Origin: Linanthus parryae
Taxonomy: Eukaryota; Streptophyta; Magnoliopsida; Ericales; Polemoniaceae
Reading direction: 5' to 3'
NCBI GenBank assembly: GCA_023055425.1
Contig: JALGPY010000001.1
Span: forward strand, 30,865,001 to 30,929,000
Length of the DNA: 64,000 bases
Of the stretch, positions 1 to 11,717 are shown in pieces. The number at the start of each line of letters is the position of its first letter. Position 1 is the first letter of the stretch. The position numbers were made by a program, and so were the translations under genes. The notes below the pieces were generated by a model that searched no databases, was not told the DNA's origin, and saw only the letters and a program-made list of their open reading frames with translations.

Positions 1-824
1 TTCATTGAGAAACACTTTCCTAGCCAATCTTTAACAGATTGCAGCATGGGAATGTCGTTTCCAATGAGTAGTATGTCATCCACATACAAGACCAGAAAAG
101 CTACAAAGCTCCCACTAACCTTCTTGTAGACACAAGACTCATCTTCGTTTCTGATGAAGCCAAACTCTTTGACCACTTCATCAAAACGTCGATTCTAACT
201 CCTAGAAGCTTGCTTCAATCCATAAATGGATCGTTGCAGTTTACAGACTTTGTTAGCTTGCTTCGGATCCTCAAAACCCTCCGGCTGTATCATATACACG
301 TCCTCGAGCAGATTCCCATAAAGGAATGCAGTTTTGACATCCATCTGCCAAATCTCATAGTCGTGATATGCAACAATCGCAAGTAGGATTCGGATGGATT
401 TGGTCATGGCGACTGGTGAAAAGGTTTCATCATAGTCAATACCATGAATCTGTCTGAATCCTTTAGCCACCAATCGGCCCTTATAGGTAATCACATTACC
501 ATCCATGTCGATCTTCTTCTTGAAGACCCACTTGCGCCCTATGGGCCGCGCCGCATCGGGTGGTTCCACCAAAGTCCATACTTTGTTGGTATACATGGAT
601 TCCATCTCGGATCTCATGGCTTCCAGCCACTTCTGAGAGTCTGGGCCGCTCATGGCCTCCTCATAGGTAGTAGGCTCATCATCTATGAGCATTGTGTCAC
701 CGGAATCGGTTACGAGAAGTCCATACCTCTCGGGTTCCTGGCGCACTCTACTAGATCTACGAAGCTCTTGTGTTACCTGAACAGGCTGCTCCACAACTAC
801 TTGTGGTTCCTGTTCATGTTCCAT
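1..824 (-). pseudogene. copia reverse transcriptase domain (broken)
   Basis: Reverse transcriptase part of the minus-strand copia element. The readable piece (195-824) has the copia RT signature: [33 protein letters not shown] and YGLKQASRS in the usual order. An in-frame TAG follows directly after YGLKQASRS, where related elements carry a Trp codon. Coding similarity continues past it, with the YVDD catalytic motif readable near 68-79, so one base change separates the two pieces. The domain runs off the window. Upstream lies the acidic integrase-RT linker. Nonfunctional as written. Confidence 0.85.
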
Positions 825-906
825 AATCGGTTCAGTGATTTGTGGTCTTGAACCTCTTCAAGTTCTACATTCCTCCCACTTGCTTCTTTAGAGACAAACT
901 CTCTTT

Positions 907-1620
907 CTAGATCCGAGCAACAAACACTTTGTTCTCGGTTGGATTGTAGAAGTAGTAACCCTTAGTTTCCTTAGGGTACCCCACAAATTTACACTTATCC
1001 GATTTAGGCCCCAACTTGTCTGATTGTAAACGCTTTACATAGAAATCGCAGCCCCAAATCCTCATGAACGGCAGTGTGGGGCGCCTCCCACTCCACATCT
1101 CATATGGTGTTTTCATGACTGATTTAGATGGAACACGGTTAATGGTGAAAGCTGCACTTAATAGAGCGTAGCCCCAAAATGATAATGGAAGATCGGTTTG
1201 ACACATCATAGACCGAACCATATCCAATAGGGTTCGATTCCTCCTCTCGGACACGCCATTCCATTGTGGCGTTCCGGGTGGAGTGAGTTGGGACACGATC
1301 CCACACTCTCTAAGATAGTCGTCAAACTCTTGGCTCAAGTATTCTCATCCACGATCCGATCGTAGAGCTTTTATACTTTTGCCAAGTTGCTTCTCTACTT
1401 CATTCTTGAATTCTTTGAACACTTCAAAGGATTCGGATTTTGCCCTCATGAGGTACAGAAATCCATATCTACTGTAATCGTCAGTAAATGTAATGAAGTA
1501 GACATAACCACCCCTGGCTGGCGTGGCAAATGGCCCACACACATCGGTATGTATGAGCGCCAATTGCTCACTAGTCCTTTCACCTTTCTTATTGAAAGGG
1601 GACTTTGTCATTTTTCCCAA
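907..1620 (-). pseudogene. copia integrase core (interrupted by a TGA)
   Basis: Two abutting frames (1345-1620 and 907-1338) encode the rve integrase core. The first holds IHTDVCGPF with the first catalytic Asp and FTDDYSRYG with the second; the next holds [17 protein letters not shown] with the catalytic Glu. They are separated only by an in-frame TGA in the Gly codon right after RSDRG, so the break is a point mutation rather than a deletion. The last part contains the GKR-like copia C-terminal region (KFVGYPKETKGYYFYNP). The integrase would insert cDNA into the host genome; this copy is dead. Confidence 0.85.
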
Positions 1621-1839
1621 TAAACAAGCCTCACATGTCTCATATGATTCAAAATCAAATGAGTCTAGTAATCCATCCTTATGGAGTCTAGATACACGTT
1701 TCTCATTTATGTGGCCTAAACGACAGTGCCATAAATAAGCAGGATTTAAATCATTTATTTTAATCCGCTTGGTATTAATGTTGTAGACAGGATTGCTTAG
1801 ATCAAGGACATAAAGTCCATTAAATAATTGCGCACTAAA

Positions 1840-2277
1840 TTAGTGAATATTATTTAAATAAAAGGAACAACAATTGTTCTTTATTGAAATAATAAAACCA
1901 TCCTTGTCCAAACAAGAAATAGAAATAATGTTTCTGCTCATAGCAGGCACAAAATAGCAATTATTTAATTCTAAAACTAATCCTGAAGGCAGAGATAGCT
2001 CGCACACGCCTATGGCCAACGCAGCAACCTTTGCTCCATTCCCAACGCGCAGATCTACCTCCCCTTTAGCCAATCTCCTACTTCTCTTTAGATCCGGCAT
2101 ATTTCGAAAAATATGAGATCCACATCCAGTATCTAATACCCATGATGTAGAGAAAGTTAAATTGACATCTACAACAAAAATACCTGGTGGTGGTGGAATC
2201 ACTATTCCAAGCCTCTTGTCCTCCAGATATTTGGGCAGTTCCTCCTCCAAAGTCCAGGCTGACTGCAGTAGTGACAC
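1840..2277 (-). pseudogene. copia aspartic protease region
   Basis: The frame contains WVLDTGCGSHIFRNM, the active-site loop of a Ty1/copia aspartic protease (D-T-G), followed by hydrophobic strands and NCYFVPAMSRNIISISCL, the usual C-terminal landmark of the domain. It overlaps the end of gag by 76 nt in another frame. Because the lineage normally uses one continuous frame, I read this as a frameshift just after the gag zinc knuckle. Downstream (1620-1840) several stops separate it from integrase. Confidence 0.8.
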
Positions 2278-3035
2278 TCACCTTTATTCAAGCCCTTGGC
2301 AATGCCACCAACAGGCTTAAGGGCAGGTTCCTTGGACTTGGCAACTGACTTGCCTTTGCCCTTGGAGGAAGAGGCAAACCTTTTTCCCTTTCCTTTCTGT
2401 ACCATCATGATGGCCTTGCCCTTACCCTTGTTGATGCTCTGTTCAGCCGTCCTCAACATGTTGAGTAAATCTGGCAGTGGTTTCACGATCTCGTTCATGT
2501 TATAGTTCATAATGAACTGTCCATAACTCTCGGGCAACGATTGCAACACGAGATCGGTTGCCAACTCTTGGCCGACCGGGAACCCTAGTCGGGCGAGATT
2601 TTCCAAGTACCCGATCATTCGGAGTACATGGGGTCCCACCGGGTTCCCTTCTGCCAGATGACACTTGAACAGCGCCTTAGATACCTCATACCTCTCTACC
2701 CTCGCCTGCTCTTGGAAGAGTTGCTTTAGATGTTCGATCATATCGACAGCATTCATGTTTTCGTGTTGCTTCTGAAGCTCAGAAGTCATGGTGCAAAGCA
2801 TAAGGCAGGCCGCATCATTAGCGTCATCAACACACTTTTGATGCGCCTTTAGGGCAGCAGGTGTTTGGTTCTCTGGACCTTCTGGAACATGCTCCTCTAT
2901 TGCGTACAGTTTCTTCTCTTGCTTGAGAACAATTCTCAAGTTTCTGTACCAATCAAGAAAGTTAGTTCCAGAGAGCTTGTCCTTCTCAAGGACAGATCGT
3001 AGGGAATGTTGTGAACTCGATGAGTTGTTTGCCAT
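2202..3035 (-). pseudogene. copia gag (capsid-nucleocapsid) with a mutated zinc knuckle
   Basis: Gag of the Angela-like element. The likely start is the Met of MANNSSSSQHSLRS at 3035; the open frame extends further to 3098. The capsid part carries GTNFLDWYRNLRIVLKQE and LFQEQARVERYEVSKAL, typical of copia gag (UBN2 family). A Lys/Gly-rich stretch (KGKGK repeats) precedes the nucleocapsid zinc knuckle. The knuckle reads CHYCSQPGLWRRNCP: the expected His of CX2CX4HX4C is Leu, so zinc binding is probably lost. After NCP the frame shifts and ends within about 11 residues, while the protease frame carries on the expected sequence. Confidence 0.85.
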
Positions 3036-4696
3036 TTGGAATTCTACAAAAGGGAAATACGCAAGTTTTAGTACTTGTGAATTTTTGACTATATTCAATA
3101 AAGGCTAGTTTATCAAATATAGCTCCCACTATTTTTCTACGGATTAATAACACTCAAGATATTAATGCGGAAAATATCCTTATATTTTCTAGTGGGCCAA
3201 GATCCATCTTTCATCTCCTTATGAGCTTGCTTTGGCAAGTCACCCATAATTTGACTACTTTAGGTAGGAACAATTCCAATTGCATCCCTTATGCAACTCT
3301 TGGTTCAATTGGGCAAATAACTCCTTATTTATCCATCCATATGGATAATTCCAATTGATTGCCTCTAGGTTTCTTAATCAAATTAATAGCCTAGTTGTGT
3401 TCAACCTCTTATCTAAACAATTGCACATTGTTACGTGCCATTGCATTCCATCATGATGAACCAAGTCGCCATGCTTTGGCATGCACGAACTTGGTAAATA
3501 ATGATGATAATGAGTGTTTAAATAACGAGAAGGCAAGAACACAATATTTGAATTTTGAGGGATTTTAAATTCAATTTTTAATTGTTTTGTTGATCAATAT
3601 CAACTAATCTATCTATTTGAGTTTGGGCACAACTCCAAATAATAGATCCGGGTTGCCTAATTATCTTATTATCCTAATTGCATGCATCATCCATACACCA
3701 ACCACACAATAATAAGACAATAAAATAAAAAACCACAAAACAGAAATTAAACGTGATGTGGATATGGCCTTTTCTAGACTAAGATAATTCCAAGCCAATG
3801 GAATTATCTATGAACCCTAAAGCAAACACATCTCTATGCGTTTTGATCTTTTGGTCCATCCTTCATAGTCTTGTGGAATGCTCCATGCTCCGTCTTTTGT
3901 GGCTTCTTTGGCTTTGGGCTTCTTTTCTTCAATCTTGGCTAACAATCTACTTTATCTAGCACTAGCTAACTTCTATACTAAATAAAATAAATCTCACAAG
4001 TTGAGGAAAAAATGGCACGCAGGCCATAAAATCCTAATTAATTATTACAATTAATTGATCAGCTCGCAGGCCGTAAAACCAAACCACAAAATTAAACATC
4101 CACATCAAACCACATACTAAGGCCATATCCAATCACCATGCGATTTGCACATAAACAGTTAAAATCCAATTTTAACGCGCTTGGTCAATTTTAATTGATT
4201 TAAGGATTTCTAGGGTTAAAACGGTCCATGGGCCCAACAATCAAATTACCCGGGCCCAATAAAGTGAACCATAAGGCCCTAGGGCCGGGCCGGCCCAAAA
4301 CCCGCAAGCCTAGGCCGCGGGTTAGGGCAGCCCGGCCCCTAGGGCAGCCAAGCTTGGGCGGCAAGCAAAGGGGGGCGGTCCCTAGGGGGGGCCGAACCTC
4401 CTTATGGGAGTTGTTTCCAAAACAACTCCCTTGCTTGGTGCCCAAGTTTGGTTGTTTCCTTGTTTTGGGAGAACTCCTTCTTCCCCAAGGATGCCCAAAC
4501 CCTAGATCTAAGATCCTAAAATTTCTCAAACTCACCAATTCATGCATCCAATGCAAAAATTGGATCTTGTTATGATTAATTATTGACAAATTGCATCCCA
4601 TGCTTGATTTGTCTTGTTTTACGCGATAAACAATCAAATTAAGGTGTAAAACAACTAAAACGTAACACATAAACCACGTTTATGCTCTACGACCTG
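3036..4696 (-). other. Long untranslated leader of the Angela-like copia element
   Basis: About 1.66 kb between the primer-binding site and gag. It is AT-rich apart from a GC-rich patch at 4250-4400 (many GGGCC blocks). Short frames here look like chance. A long leader is typical for the BARE/Angela lineage, where it contains packaging and dimerisation signals. I see no gene. Confidence 0.6.
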
Positions 4697-4711
4697 TGGC
4701 TCTGATACCAC
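4697..4711 (-). other. Primer-binding site (iMet-tRNA) of the Angela-like copia element
   Basis: Minus strand reads GTGGTATCAGAGCCA directly inside the LTR end, complementary to the 3' end of plant initiator Met tRNA. Confidence 0.85.
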
Positions 4712-6141
4712 TGTAGGGTTTTGATTCATGGATGCGCAACAGAAGCATAAACAATCATAAAACCATGCAAAAACCTCCAAGGATCACAAGTCAAGAGACA
4801 TAACGATGGTAAGGGTTAGAAATCATAAACACACCTTAGGGTTCTCCTTTGATGACTTCAAACGCGAATTGTGTCACGTTCTCTATGGTTGATCCACGCC
4901 TAGAGTTGATCCTAGATCTCCCAAGTCCTTGGTGATAGCCCGGAAGAGGAAGAGGAAGAAGAATCACGCAAAACGAGACCCAAAAGGAGGGTCTCGGCCT
5001 CCTTTGGCCGACGTGGACGGGGCGGCGGCAAGGGGGCGGTCGGCTCCCTTGTTGCTTGCTCTCTCTCCTTTTTTGTTCTCTCCCACTCTTTGTTATGTTC
5101 AATTATGAGCATAAGTTATGTGGGAAGGAAGGAAGGAAGGTCCTTTATATAGTCCAACAACTCCTTGTTAACTACCTAAAGGACTTATTCTAGTCCTACT
5201 AGAATTCAATTTAGTCCCTTCCTTGCAAATTAGCCCCTACTAAGTTTGCAAGGATTTGCAAAGTGATCCTTCTAATTAATTAATCCAATTAATTAATTCC
5301 CAAATCTAGTTCAACTCTATATAGCGTGTGACCCCATAGGTTCTATCTAGTTGGTAGCAACCATTTGCTAATATGGAGTGGTCTCTAGCAAAACATCCAT
5401 TCTAGCCAACTAATAGAATAGTCATCTTGACAACCTTTGTACAAGTAATTGTCTCATCCCTTTGTCTCCATATCCGGATTCGACACGAGACATACAAGTC
5501 ACACTCGTATATCCAATCCATAGTTTCTCGATCCATGGGAATAGCCTTATTCGTGCAAATAACATCAATATCCCATATTGATTTATTTGAGTCTGGCCAG
5601 ACATTCTATAAGCACTATCTCTCGAGTGGCCTAGGATATTTGCTCCCGTTATGTGGGAGGGACAAATTCTATCTACGTCCACTACGATCTCTAAGCTTGC
5701 TTCTTATTGTATCCAGTACACGCCTTTATAACTACCCAGTTACGGTGTAGCGTTTAACGCTACCAAGATCACAATAATCCACAACTAGAATATCTAGTGA
5801 CTTCAAGTCTAAGGATGACAATACCATTTCACCGTGAGAAGCGCTTGTGACTCAACATAACGTGTATGTAGCCTTCTCGGAGATGGGTGAATCCAGTGCA
5901 ACATTCCCTAATGCACACCTATGTGTTGGATCGTGATATCTCCATATCAATCCAACCCCATACTAGTCTATAGATGATTGTCCTATTAATCATTATACTT
6001 GACTAGGGATATTTAAGATAAACAACACAATTGTAAATCTAAGGACTTCATTATATTAAATATCCAATAAATAATAAATGAATTTCTAGCCACAAATAAT
6101 TCATACTAAACTAGATTGCCTCTAGGGCATCTATTCCAACA
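4712..6141 (-). repeat. 5' LTR of the Angela-like copia element (1430 bp)
   Basis: The plus strand starts TGTAGGG next to the primer site and ends TCCAACA, giving TG...CA termini on both strands. A TATA-like CTATATAAAGGA lies at 5141-5152 on the minus strand, suitably placed for the LTR promoter. The partner 3' LTR is outside the window. A second, diverged copy of this LTR lies in opposite orientation at 6358-7607. Confidence 0.85.
5141..5152 (-). promoter_or_regulatory. TATA box of the Angela-like LTR
   Basis: CTATATAAAGGA on the minus strand, in the distal part of the LTR where the U3/R boundary is expected. The call rests on sequence and position only. Confidence 0.5.
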
Positions 6142-6357
6142 TCTTTTATTGACATGTGTGGTGTGTCTTGGATTGTAATTGGCTCTCTCATCAATAAATT
6201 GGTTCGTTTTGGTTGTGGATGTAGCTAGCCTAAAAACTAGTGAACCACGTTATATCGTTGTGTTGTTCTTCATCTTCTTCTTTGTCTAATCACTCTTCTT
6301 GGTTCCCCAACAACTGGCATCATGCTTCCGCATCGTTTTCTAACAAGGAGTAATGGC
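6142..6357 (+). repeat. Fragment of another copia LTR end with a decayed primer site
   Basis: The stretch around 6220-6312 (GTGAACCACGTTATATCG ... CCCCAACA) looks like the 3' end of a plus-strand copia LTR. ACTGGCATCATGCTTCC follows, a plausible decayed form of the TGGTATCAGAGC primer site. No coding sequence follows; the diverged Angela-like LTR begins at about 6358. Low-level inference. Confidence 0.4.
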
Positions 6358-7607
6358 GTACTGGATGACCCACCCTGAGAAGGCTACATGGCAGTTATGT
6401 GAATGTCACAATCGCTTCTCATAGTGACAATGGTGTTGTTATCCTTCTACTTGAAGTCATTAGATATTCTAGATGCGAATTATCATGTTTGATATCGTGA
6501 AACGTTGCGCCGTAATTGGGAAACTTTAAAGACGATAGTCGGACATGATATGAAGCAAGCTGAGAGATGATAGTGATGTAGACATGATTTATCCCTCCTT
6601 CATAACATGAATAAATATCCACGGCCACTCGATGAGTGAGACTTTGAGAAATGCATGACCATGCTCAAATAAGTCAATATGAGATATTGATGTCATTGTT
6701 TATCTAAGTCTACTCAAAAATCGAGAAACTATAGATTGGATATACAAGTGTGACACTACATGTCTTGTGTCCAATCTGGATAGATGATACAAATGGATTG
6801 TACAACACGGTAACATTGGTCACAGAGGTTAGTCAGATCATTGACATTCCTCTTACTTGGGTAGCATTGATGTATTGCTATACTGCTCAATTATGTAATA
6901 ATTTTTACTACTGCTAACGTAATTAGGAACCTACAGGGTCACACACAATAATATATCAAATTGGAATTATTGCTAATTAGTTGGACTATATAGCAATAAT
7001 GAATTGATTTGACTAAAGTGTAAATTGTGCTCATCAGTTGGACTGAAGAGCAATTATGGACTAGAACGCAAACTAATCCAAAATGTTGGATTTATGGGCA
7101 AAGATAAATTTCTCTAGCTATAAATAGGATTTCTAGTCTAGATTCATTCCTACTCCATACAGTTTACTAAAGAGAAAAGAGGAAGAGGGAAAAGAAGTTT
7201 CCCACTAGGGGTCGGCTAAGGGAAGGTGCCGCCCACTCCTTGAAGCTGACGACATGGTGACGCCGCCCCATGGAGCTCATGGCCAAGTGTTGGCCGCCCC
7301 TTTCTCCCTCCTTGCCACGTTGATGGATGTAATCTATCCTTCGTAAGTCCAATTCATCATCTTGTATGACAAGAGCCTCCTTCTTCTCAAGATTGCTAGC
7401 ACCATTGGAGAAGAAGTCCAGCTGAGGTATATTTGTGTGGATACCGTAGAGACGTCCTACTTTTGATCTGCGTATGTGATCTTCCCAATCAGGATGACTA
7501 AGGTAACTTTTTTCCTTCATCATGTTATGATGCTTCACCTGCGATTCATGGAGGAATTTGAGCATTTTTTTTCATTTCCGCTGCGTAACTTGCATCAAAA
7601 CCCTACA
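6358..7607 (+). repeat. Diverged, 5'-truncated Angela-like LTR in opposite orientation
   Basis: Its sequence follows the reverse complement of 4712-5900 over more than a kilobase. Shared blocks include GAGAAGGCTACAT, GCGCTTCTCA/TCGCTTCTCA, CTTGAAGTCA(C/T)TAGATATTC, CGAGAAACTATRGATTGG and GAACCTAYRGGGTCACAC. It ends ATCAAAACCCTACA at 7607, followed by a decayed primer site (CAGTTGTGGTTTCC). The first ~250 bp of the LTR are missing. It therefore belongs to a plus-strand element or a truncated solo LTR. Divergence is clearly higher than between LTRs of a young element. Confidence 0.8.
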
Positions 7608-10600
7608 CAGTTGTGGTTTCCATCCACGTTAGCGAGATCAACCCTTTGGCAATGCAGGCCAACCATTGGATCGAACATAAAGTTTTGTATAATGATTGTA
7701 TTTCCCATGCCTCATGACTTAAAGGCTAGCGTACGACATTCCGCCAGTGGAAAGATTACTCACAAGGACAAGGGGACTTCTAGGAGGTGCTCATCCCTCA
7801 TAAGCTCAACTAATTAAGGGAAATGGAAGTGTGTTATGCTTTTATTATCTAGCTGGAGTTTATTCTATCATGTCATTCTCATGATTGGAAGTGTGCGTGG
7901 ACCCACGTGCCTGGCTCCATGTGCAAGGGGGCTAATGTAGACAAGCAAAGACATGATCCTACTCCGCAGGAACATAGACCTATCAGCAGCACGCATGTGG
8001 CTATCCGACTGTGCACTATGCACATCTGATCCCGCTATGTCAGCATATGGGGATCATGAGACAGGGTCCCTCCGTAGATTACAGCTAGCATATGAACCAA
8101 AGGATCAAGTGTTTTGGAGGTTAGAATCAGGCTCGTCGCAGATGACTACTATCCCATCTGCGACCCTTGCGTTCATACAACGAAATTGCACATCCTATAC
8201 GTATATACCGGACCAGTCGTGAATTGTTATATGACGTGGCCATATCCATGGTCTTTCGAGATATTCGTCGTGCTATCTGTCACGACCACTTAATGGGGTC
8301 GTAAATAGCTCCATACAACTACGGTATACCCTATGGCCGTTATGACTGCGTATGTACATAGAGATATCTTACCCTCTTCATAGGGCTTCTTTGATAATTT
8401 TCATTCGAAAACCTAAGCAAATAGTCTCTCTCTTCTGAGACACACACTGCTTATCCATTACCATCTATCTCTTTGCGTTTTCTATACTTGGCTCACTGGT
8501 ATTCTTCTGGCTTTTGCCACAATCACCTTATCATCATCACTTTCGTTAAAACCCTGCTGGAGATATCATCACATGTTCTTATAGTCACTTGAACATATCT
8601 ATATTTATATTATATATAAAAGAAGGAAGTGTCGAGGATCAACCACGACATGTAATTTCTCATTTAATATTCTTCTAAAATAACGACATGCGTCTTGCTT
8701 ACTTGGTTTACAACCAATAAACATCATACAAGTGTCTATTTATACAAATGAATGTACAACTTGGCACATTTATCATCACATAACCTTCCTAATTAGTCAT
8801 TACGATGTAACTCCTGAAAATTTTCAATTAGTATCAATCACTATAGTGAAATTGATTACATCAGTTAAAAAAATAGCAAAATCAATTACAAAATAGTTAT
8901 TACGTTGACTCCAAAATTTTGAAAGTTTCGTCCACTTATTTTTATATTCAAATATTGTAGATTAATATCCAATTTAATTTGAAAAAAAAACTTAAAAATA
9001 TTTAGTTACCAAAAATCGTGGATGAATTCGTGAAAAAGATGGAATGAAGGAAGGAGAGAGGATCTTCCGAAATCTATAAAAGAAGCTTATTCTTATTATG
9101 CAAATACTCAAGTGCACGGTTGGAAAAGGAATATGAAAGAAGCGGATTGTATAAAGACTGTTTTGTACATTAAAGCTACAAGGGGACCGGGTAATCTCTA
9201 GGACTGTATCGAGGTTCGATTATTGATGTTGAACTTTGATTTATTATGGACTGATAATAATGAAAAGATGCTTGCCTAGGCAAGTTGCCAATTTTATTTC
9301 TGAAAATCACTTTTGTGTTTCATTATGGCATCACAGGCTACTACTATAATAGATATTCTCTTATCTCCCAGGTGTAAATGGTTTATATCATATGTTGCTA
9401 TATGGTATGTTAGATGTTCGGCTTCTTCCCCAACAATTTTGAGTTCTGCCGGTTTTTGCCGCTGCAGCTTCAAAGATATCGTGGTCCAGCTTCATAGCTT
9501 TATTTTTATGGACCTGGTAAGAAACATCACATGTTTTCCCAGCACTGACCCGTATTCTGGATTATGTCTCTCTAAATTAAATACCAATAACTACGGGTAA
9601 ATTGGAAATTATATTGATGTTCAGAATAAGGTGTTGTGTTTTATCCCTCCGTTCTTACTGAAAATTCTTAAACCGAATAAGCTCTACATTTTTGAGCAAA
9701 CACCTTTTTATTTCTAGTGTTTGTCTACACTTATAAATGCGAAGGGGGAGTAATATGTGTTGATGCTTGAATAATCTAGATATATGCGACAAGTACAAAA
9801 AGAAGCAATGGCACATTGGTTTAGAAGATGAAAATTATGAAGCTGCTAGATGAAAAGATTTAAACTATTTATAACTAGAAATGTACTGCAAATCTACCAA
9901 ACACATCTAATATAATATCAGTAGAAATCGTTTACCTTCGTATAACTTGATATCAAGTTTTCCATTTTAATTTCCTTTGCCTTACATTTTGCATCTTCGA
10001 TTGAAACTCTTAAGGGGATAGTCGATACTGCGAAATATTAAACCTACTCCAGCATTTAAGCGACATAAATTTTGCTAGAGTGAGCTGCATATCAATGTTC
10101 TTCCAGATAATTTATCAGTGTGTCACACTTTTCTGAAATGCCTTTCCTCATCCGTACCAAAAGAAAATTAATGTCACAACTCACAACTATCCATGAGATT
10201 GAAGAGCTAAGGAAAGCAAAGATAATATGTTCAGGCATGTGTTTGTTAAGATCAAACATTACGTTTCACATCAGCAGATGTAAAATATGGAGAGTTTGGT
10301 ATGACTTTTAGTTCACTTGACTATTAGTCCATATAAAGTTAAAGCCCAGCTTGGAGCCGCTCTTTTCTTTCGAGAAAGAAATTACAGTCTCCTGTTTACT
10401 AATGGATAGAAATGAAAGAGAATCCAACAATAAATAATCTCAAACCGTTTCCATTCAAAACTTTGATTTCTTTAGCTCTAGAATGAGTGACAAAGATAAT
10501 AAACAGTAAATGATAATTAAAAATATTGACTTATAACTAACATATTTTCTTATCATGCTGTTGGCGTCACTCTAACAGAAATGCATGTTAGTTTTACATT

Positions 10601-11714
10601 CACGACTTACAAATATATTCTTTCTTACTATTAGAAACAATCAATCTCTCTAAAATACACCAAATTCAGTTTCTTCAAATCTGCCAATGCATATTGTGTT
10701 TACTAGAAACTTCGTGATCGAAGGAAGCACATAAATAAACGTAACAAGTAAGATGTAAGGAATATGCTCTCTCTAAGCAGGGAGATTTCTAATCTCATGA
10801 ACTGCAGTAAATTTTATGACTTCGATACACTTTTTTTTTTTGAAGGAAATGCTTATATTAAGCAAAAGCTGGGCTGGAAGCCCCAGAGTCCAAATATATA
10901 TCATGGCCCAACCAATGGGGGCACACGTTAAAAACCGGAATAACACTATTTAGAGAAACTACCCTTTTGCAATACAATGGGCACTTTTAGGGCATATCCA
11001 CCAAGTCATTCTAGTTAAGGCACCACCTCACTTTAGCCCTTCAAACTTACATTTTCTCACTATTCACCTCTCCACCAACAGTTTCTTGCCATCGGTTTAG
11101 CCTCTTACCTTGCTTTCTAGCCCCAAAGCCACCTAGACAATCCACCAACTTTTCACCCTCAAATACTAGTTTCACCCTCAAATACTAATTTTTTCACAAT
11201 TACTAGTTTTGCCCCCATACAAAAACAGTTTTTAAAAGACTGAAAAATAAAATTGTTTAAAAAATTGTCTAACTGGACAAAAAAAAATGCTTCAAAACAG
11301 TTTGAAAAAACTGGGAAAAAAACTGTTTCCAATAAATATTTTCAAAAACTGAGAAAAACAGTAAAAAAACTGTTTTAGAAAAAAATCACGAAACTGGAAA
11401 AAAAATTGCTTCAAAACAGTTTGAAAAAACTGGAGAAAAAACTGTTTGCAAAAAATTGGGTAAAAAAATAGTTTGAAAACTATTTCCGAAGAACTGAAAA
11501 AAAAAACAATTTAAAGACAGTTTGTATTAAAACAGTTTGGAAACGGAAATAACAATTTAAAGATTATTTCAGTTTCAACTTCGCGAAAATGGAAATAACA
11601 GTTTTTAAACGTTTTATTTAAACTAGAAAAAAAATATTTCAATTAAACATTGCCATTAACTGAATAAAAGGGTCAGAAAAAAAAATACTTGGAGAACTGT
11701 TGCATTTCAAACAT
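7608..11714. other. Gene-poor intergenic DNA
   Basis: No credible gene. 7608-7800 may be leader of the decayed plus-strand copia element. 7940-8560 is unrecognised, possibly retroelement-derived. 8590-9080 is AT-rich with a start resembling a Helitron 5' end (TCTATATTTATATTATAT), without a matching 3' end. 10828-10930 (poly-T, then GCTGGGCTGGAAGCCCCAG and CATGGCCCAACCA) resembles the 3' tail of a minus-strand non-LTR element. 11163-11196 contains a duplicated TTTCACCCTCAAATACTA. Confidence 0.5.
11220..11625. repeat. AT-rich tract of recurring AAACTG / CAGTTT motifs
   Basis: About 400 bp in which CAGTTT and its complement AAACTG recur every few tens of bases between A-runs, for example AAACAGTTTGAAAAAACTGG. 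The motif occurs in both orientations, so the tract could form many small hairpins. It abuts a larger foldback at 11718-12043. Origin not recognised. Confidence 0.6.
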
Positions 11715-11717
11715 ATT

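Larger units (their letters stand above)
1..6141 (-). mobile_element. Ty1/copia retrotransposon, Angela/BARE-like, degenerate, truncated by window edge
   Basis: Minus-strand LTR retrotransposon. Reading right to left: 5' LTR (4712-6141), primer site (4697-4711), long leader, gag, protease, integrase and reverse transcriptase. The RT catalytic YVDD lies near 68-79; RNase H and the 3' LTR lie beyond the left edge. The LTR outer end read on the minus strand (TGTTGGAATAGATGCCC, then TAGAGGCAATC) closely resembles the starts of BARE-1/WIS/Angela LTRs, and the gag start MANNSSSSQHSLRS fits that lineage; this is recall, not a search. The polyprotein is broken by a frameshift after the gag zinc knuckle, several stops between protease and integrase, a TGA inside the integrase core and a TAG in RT, so this copy cannot make a full polyprotein. 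The first bases beyond the LTR (TCTTT, 6142-6146) would be one target-duplication copy; the other is out of view. Confidence 0.88.

Noticed and set aside
4228..4670. Two opposite-strand frames of 115-156 aa
   Set aside because: They lie in the GC-rich patch of the Angela-like leader and mirror each other; likely chance.
7940..8560. Suspected similarity to the 3' untranslated region of the young copia element (30371-31641)
   Set aside because: Only short scattered words agreed by eye; not enough for a homology claim.
8593..9080. Possible plus-strand Helitron starting TCTATATTTATATTATAT
   Set aside because: The start looks right, but no GC hairpin plus CTAG end on the same strand was found downstream.
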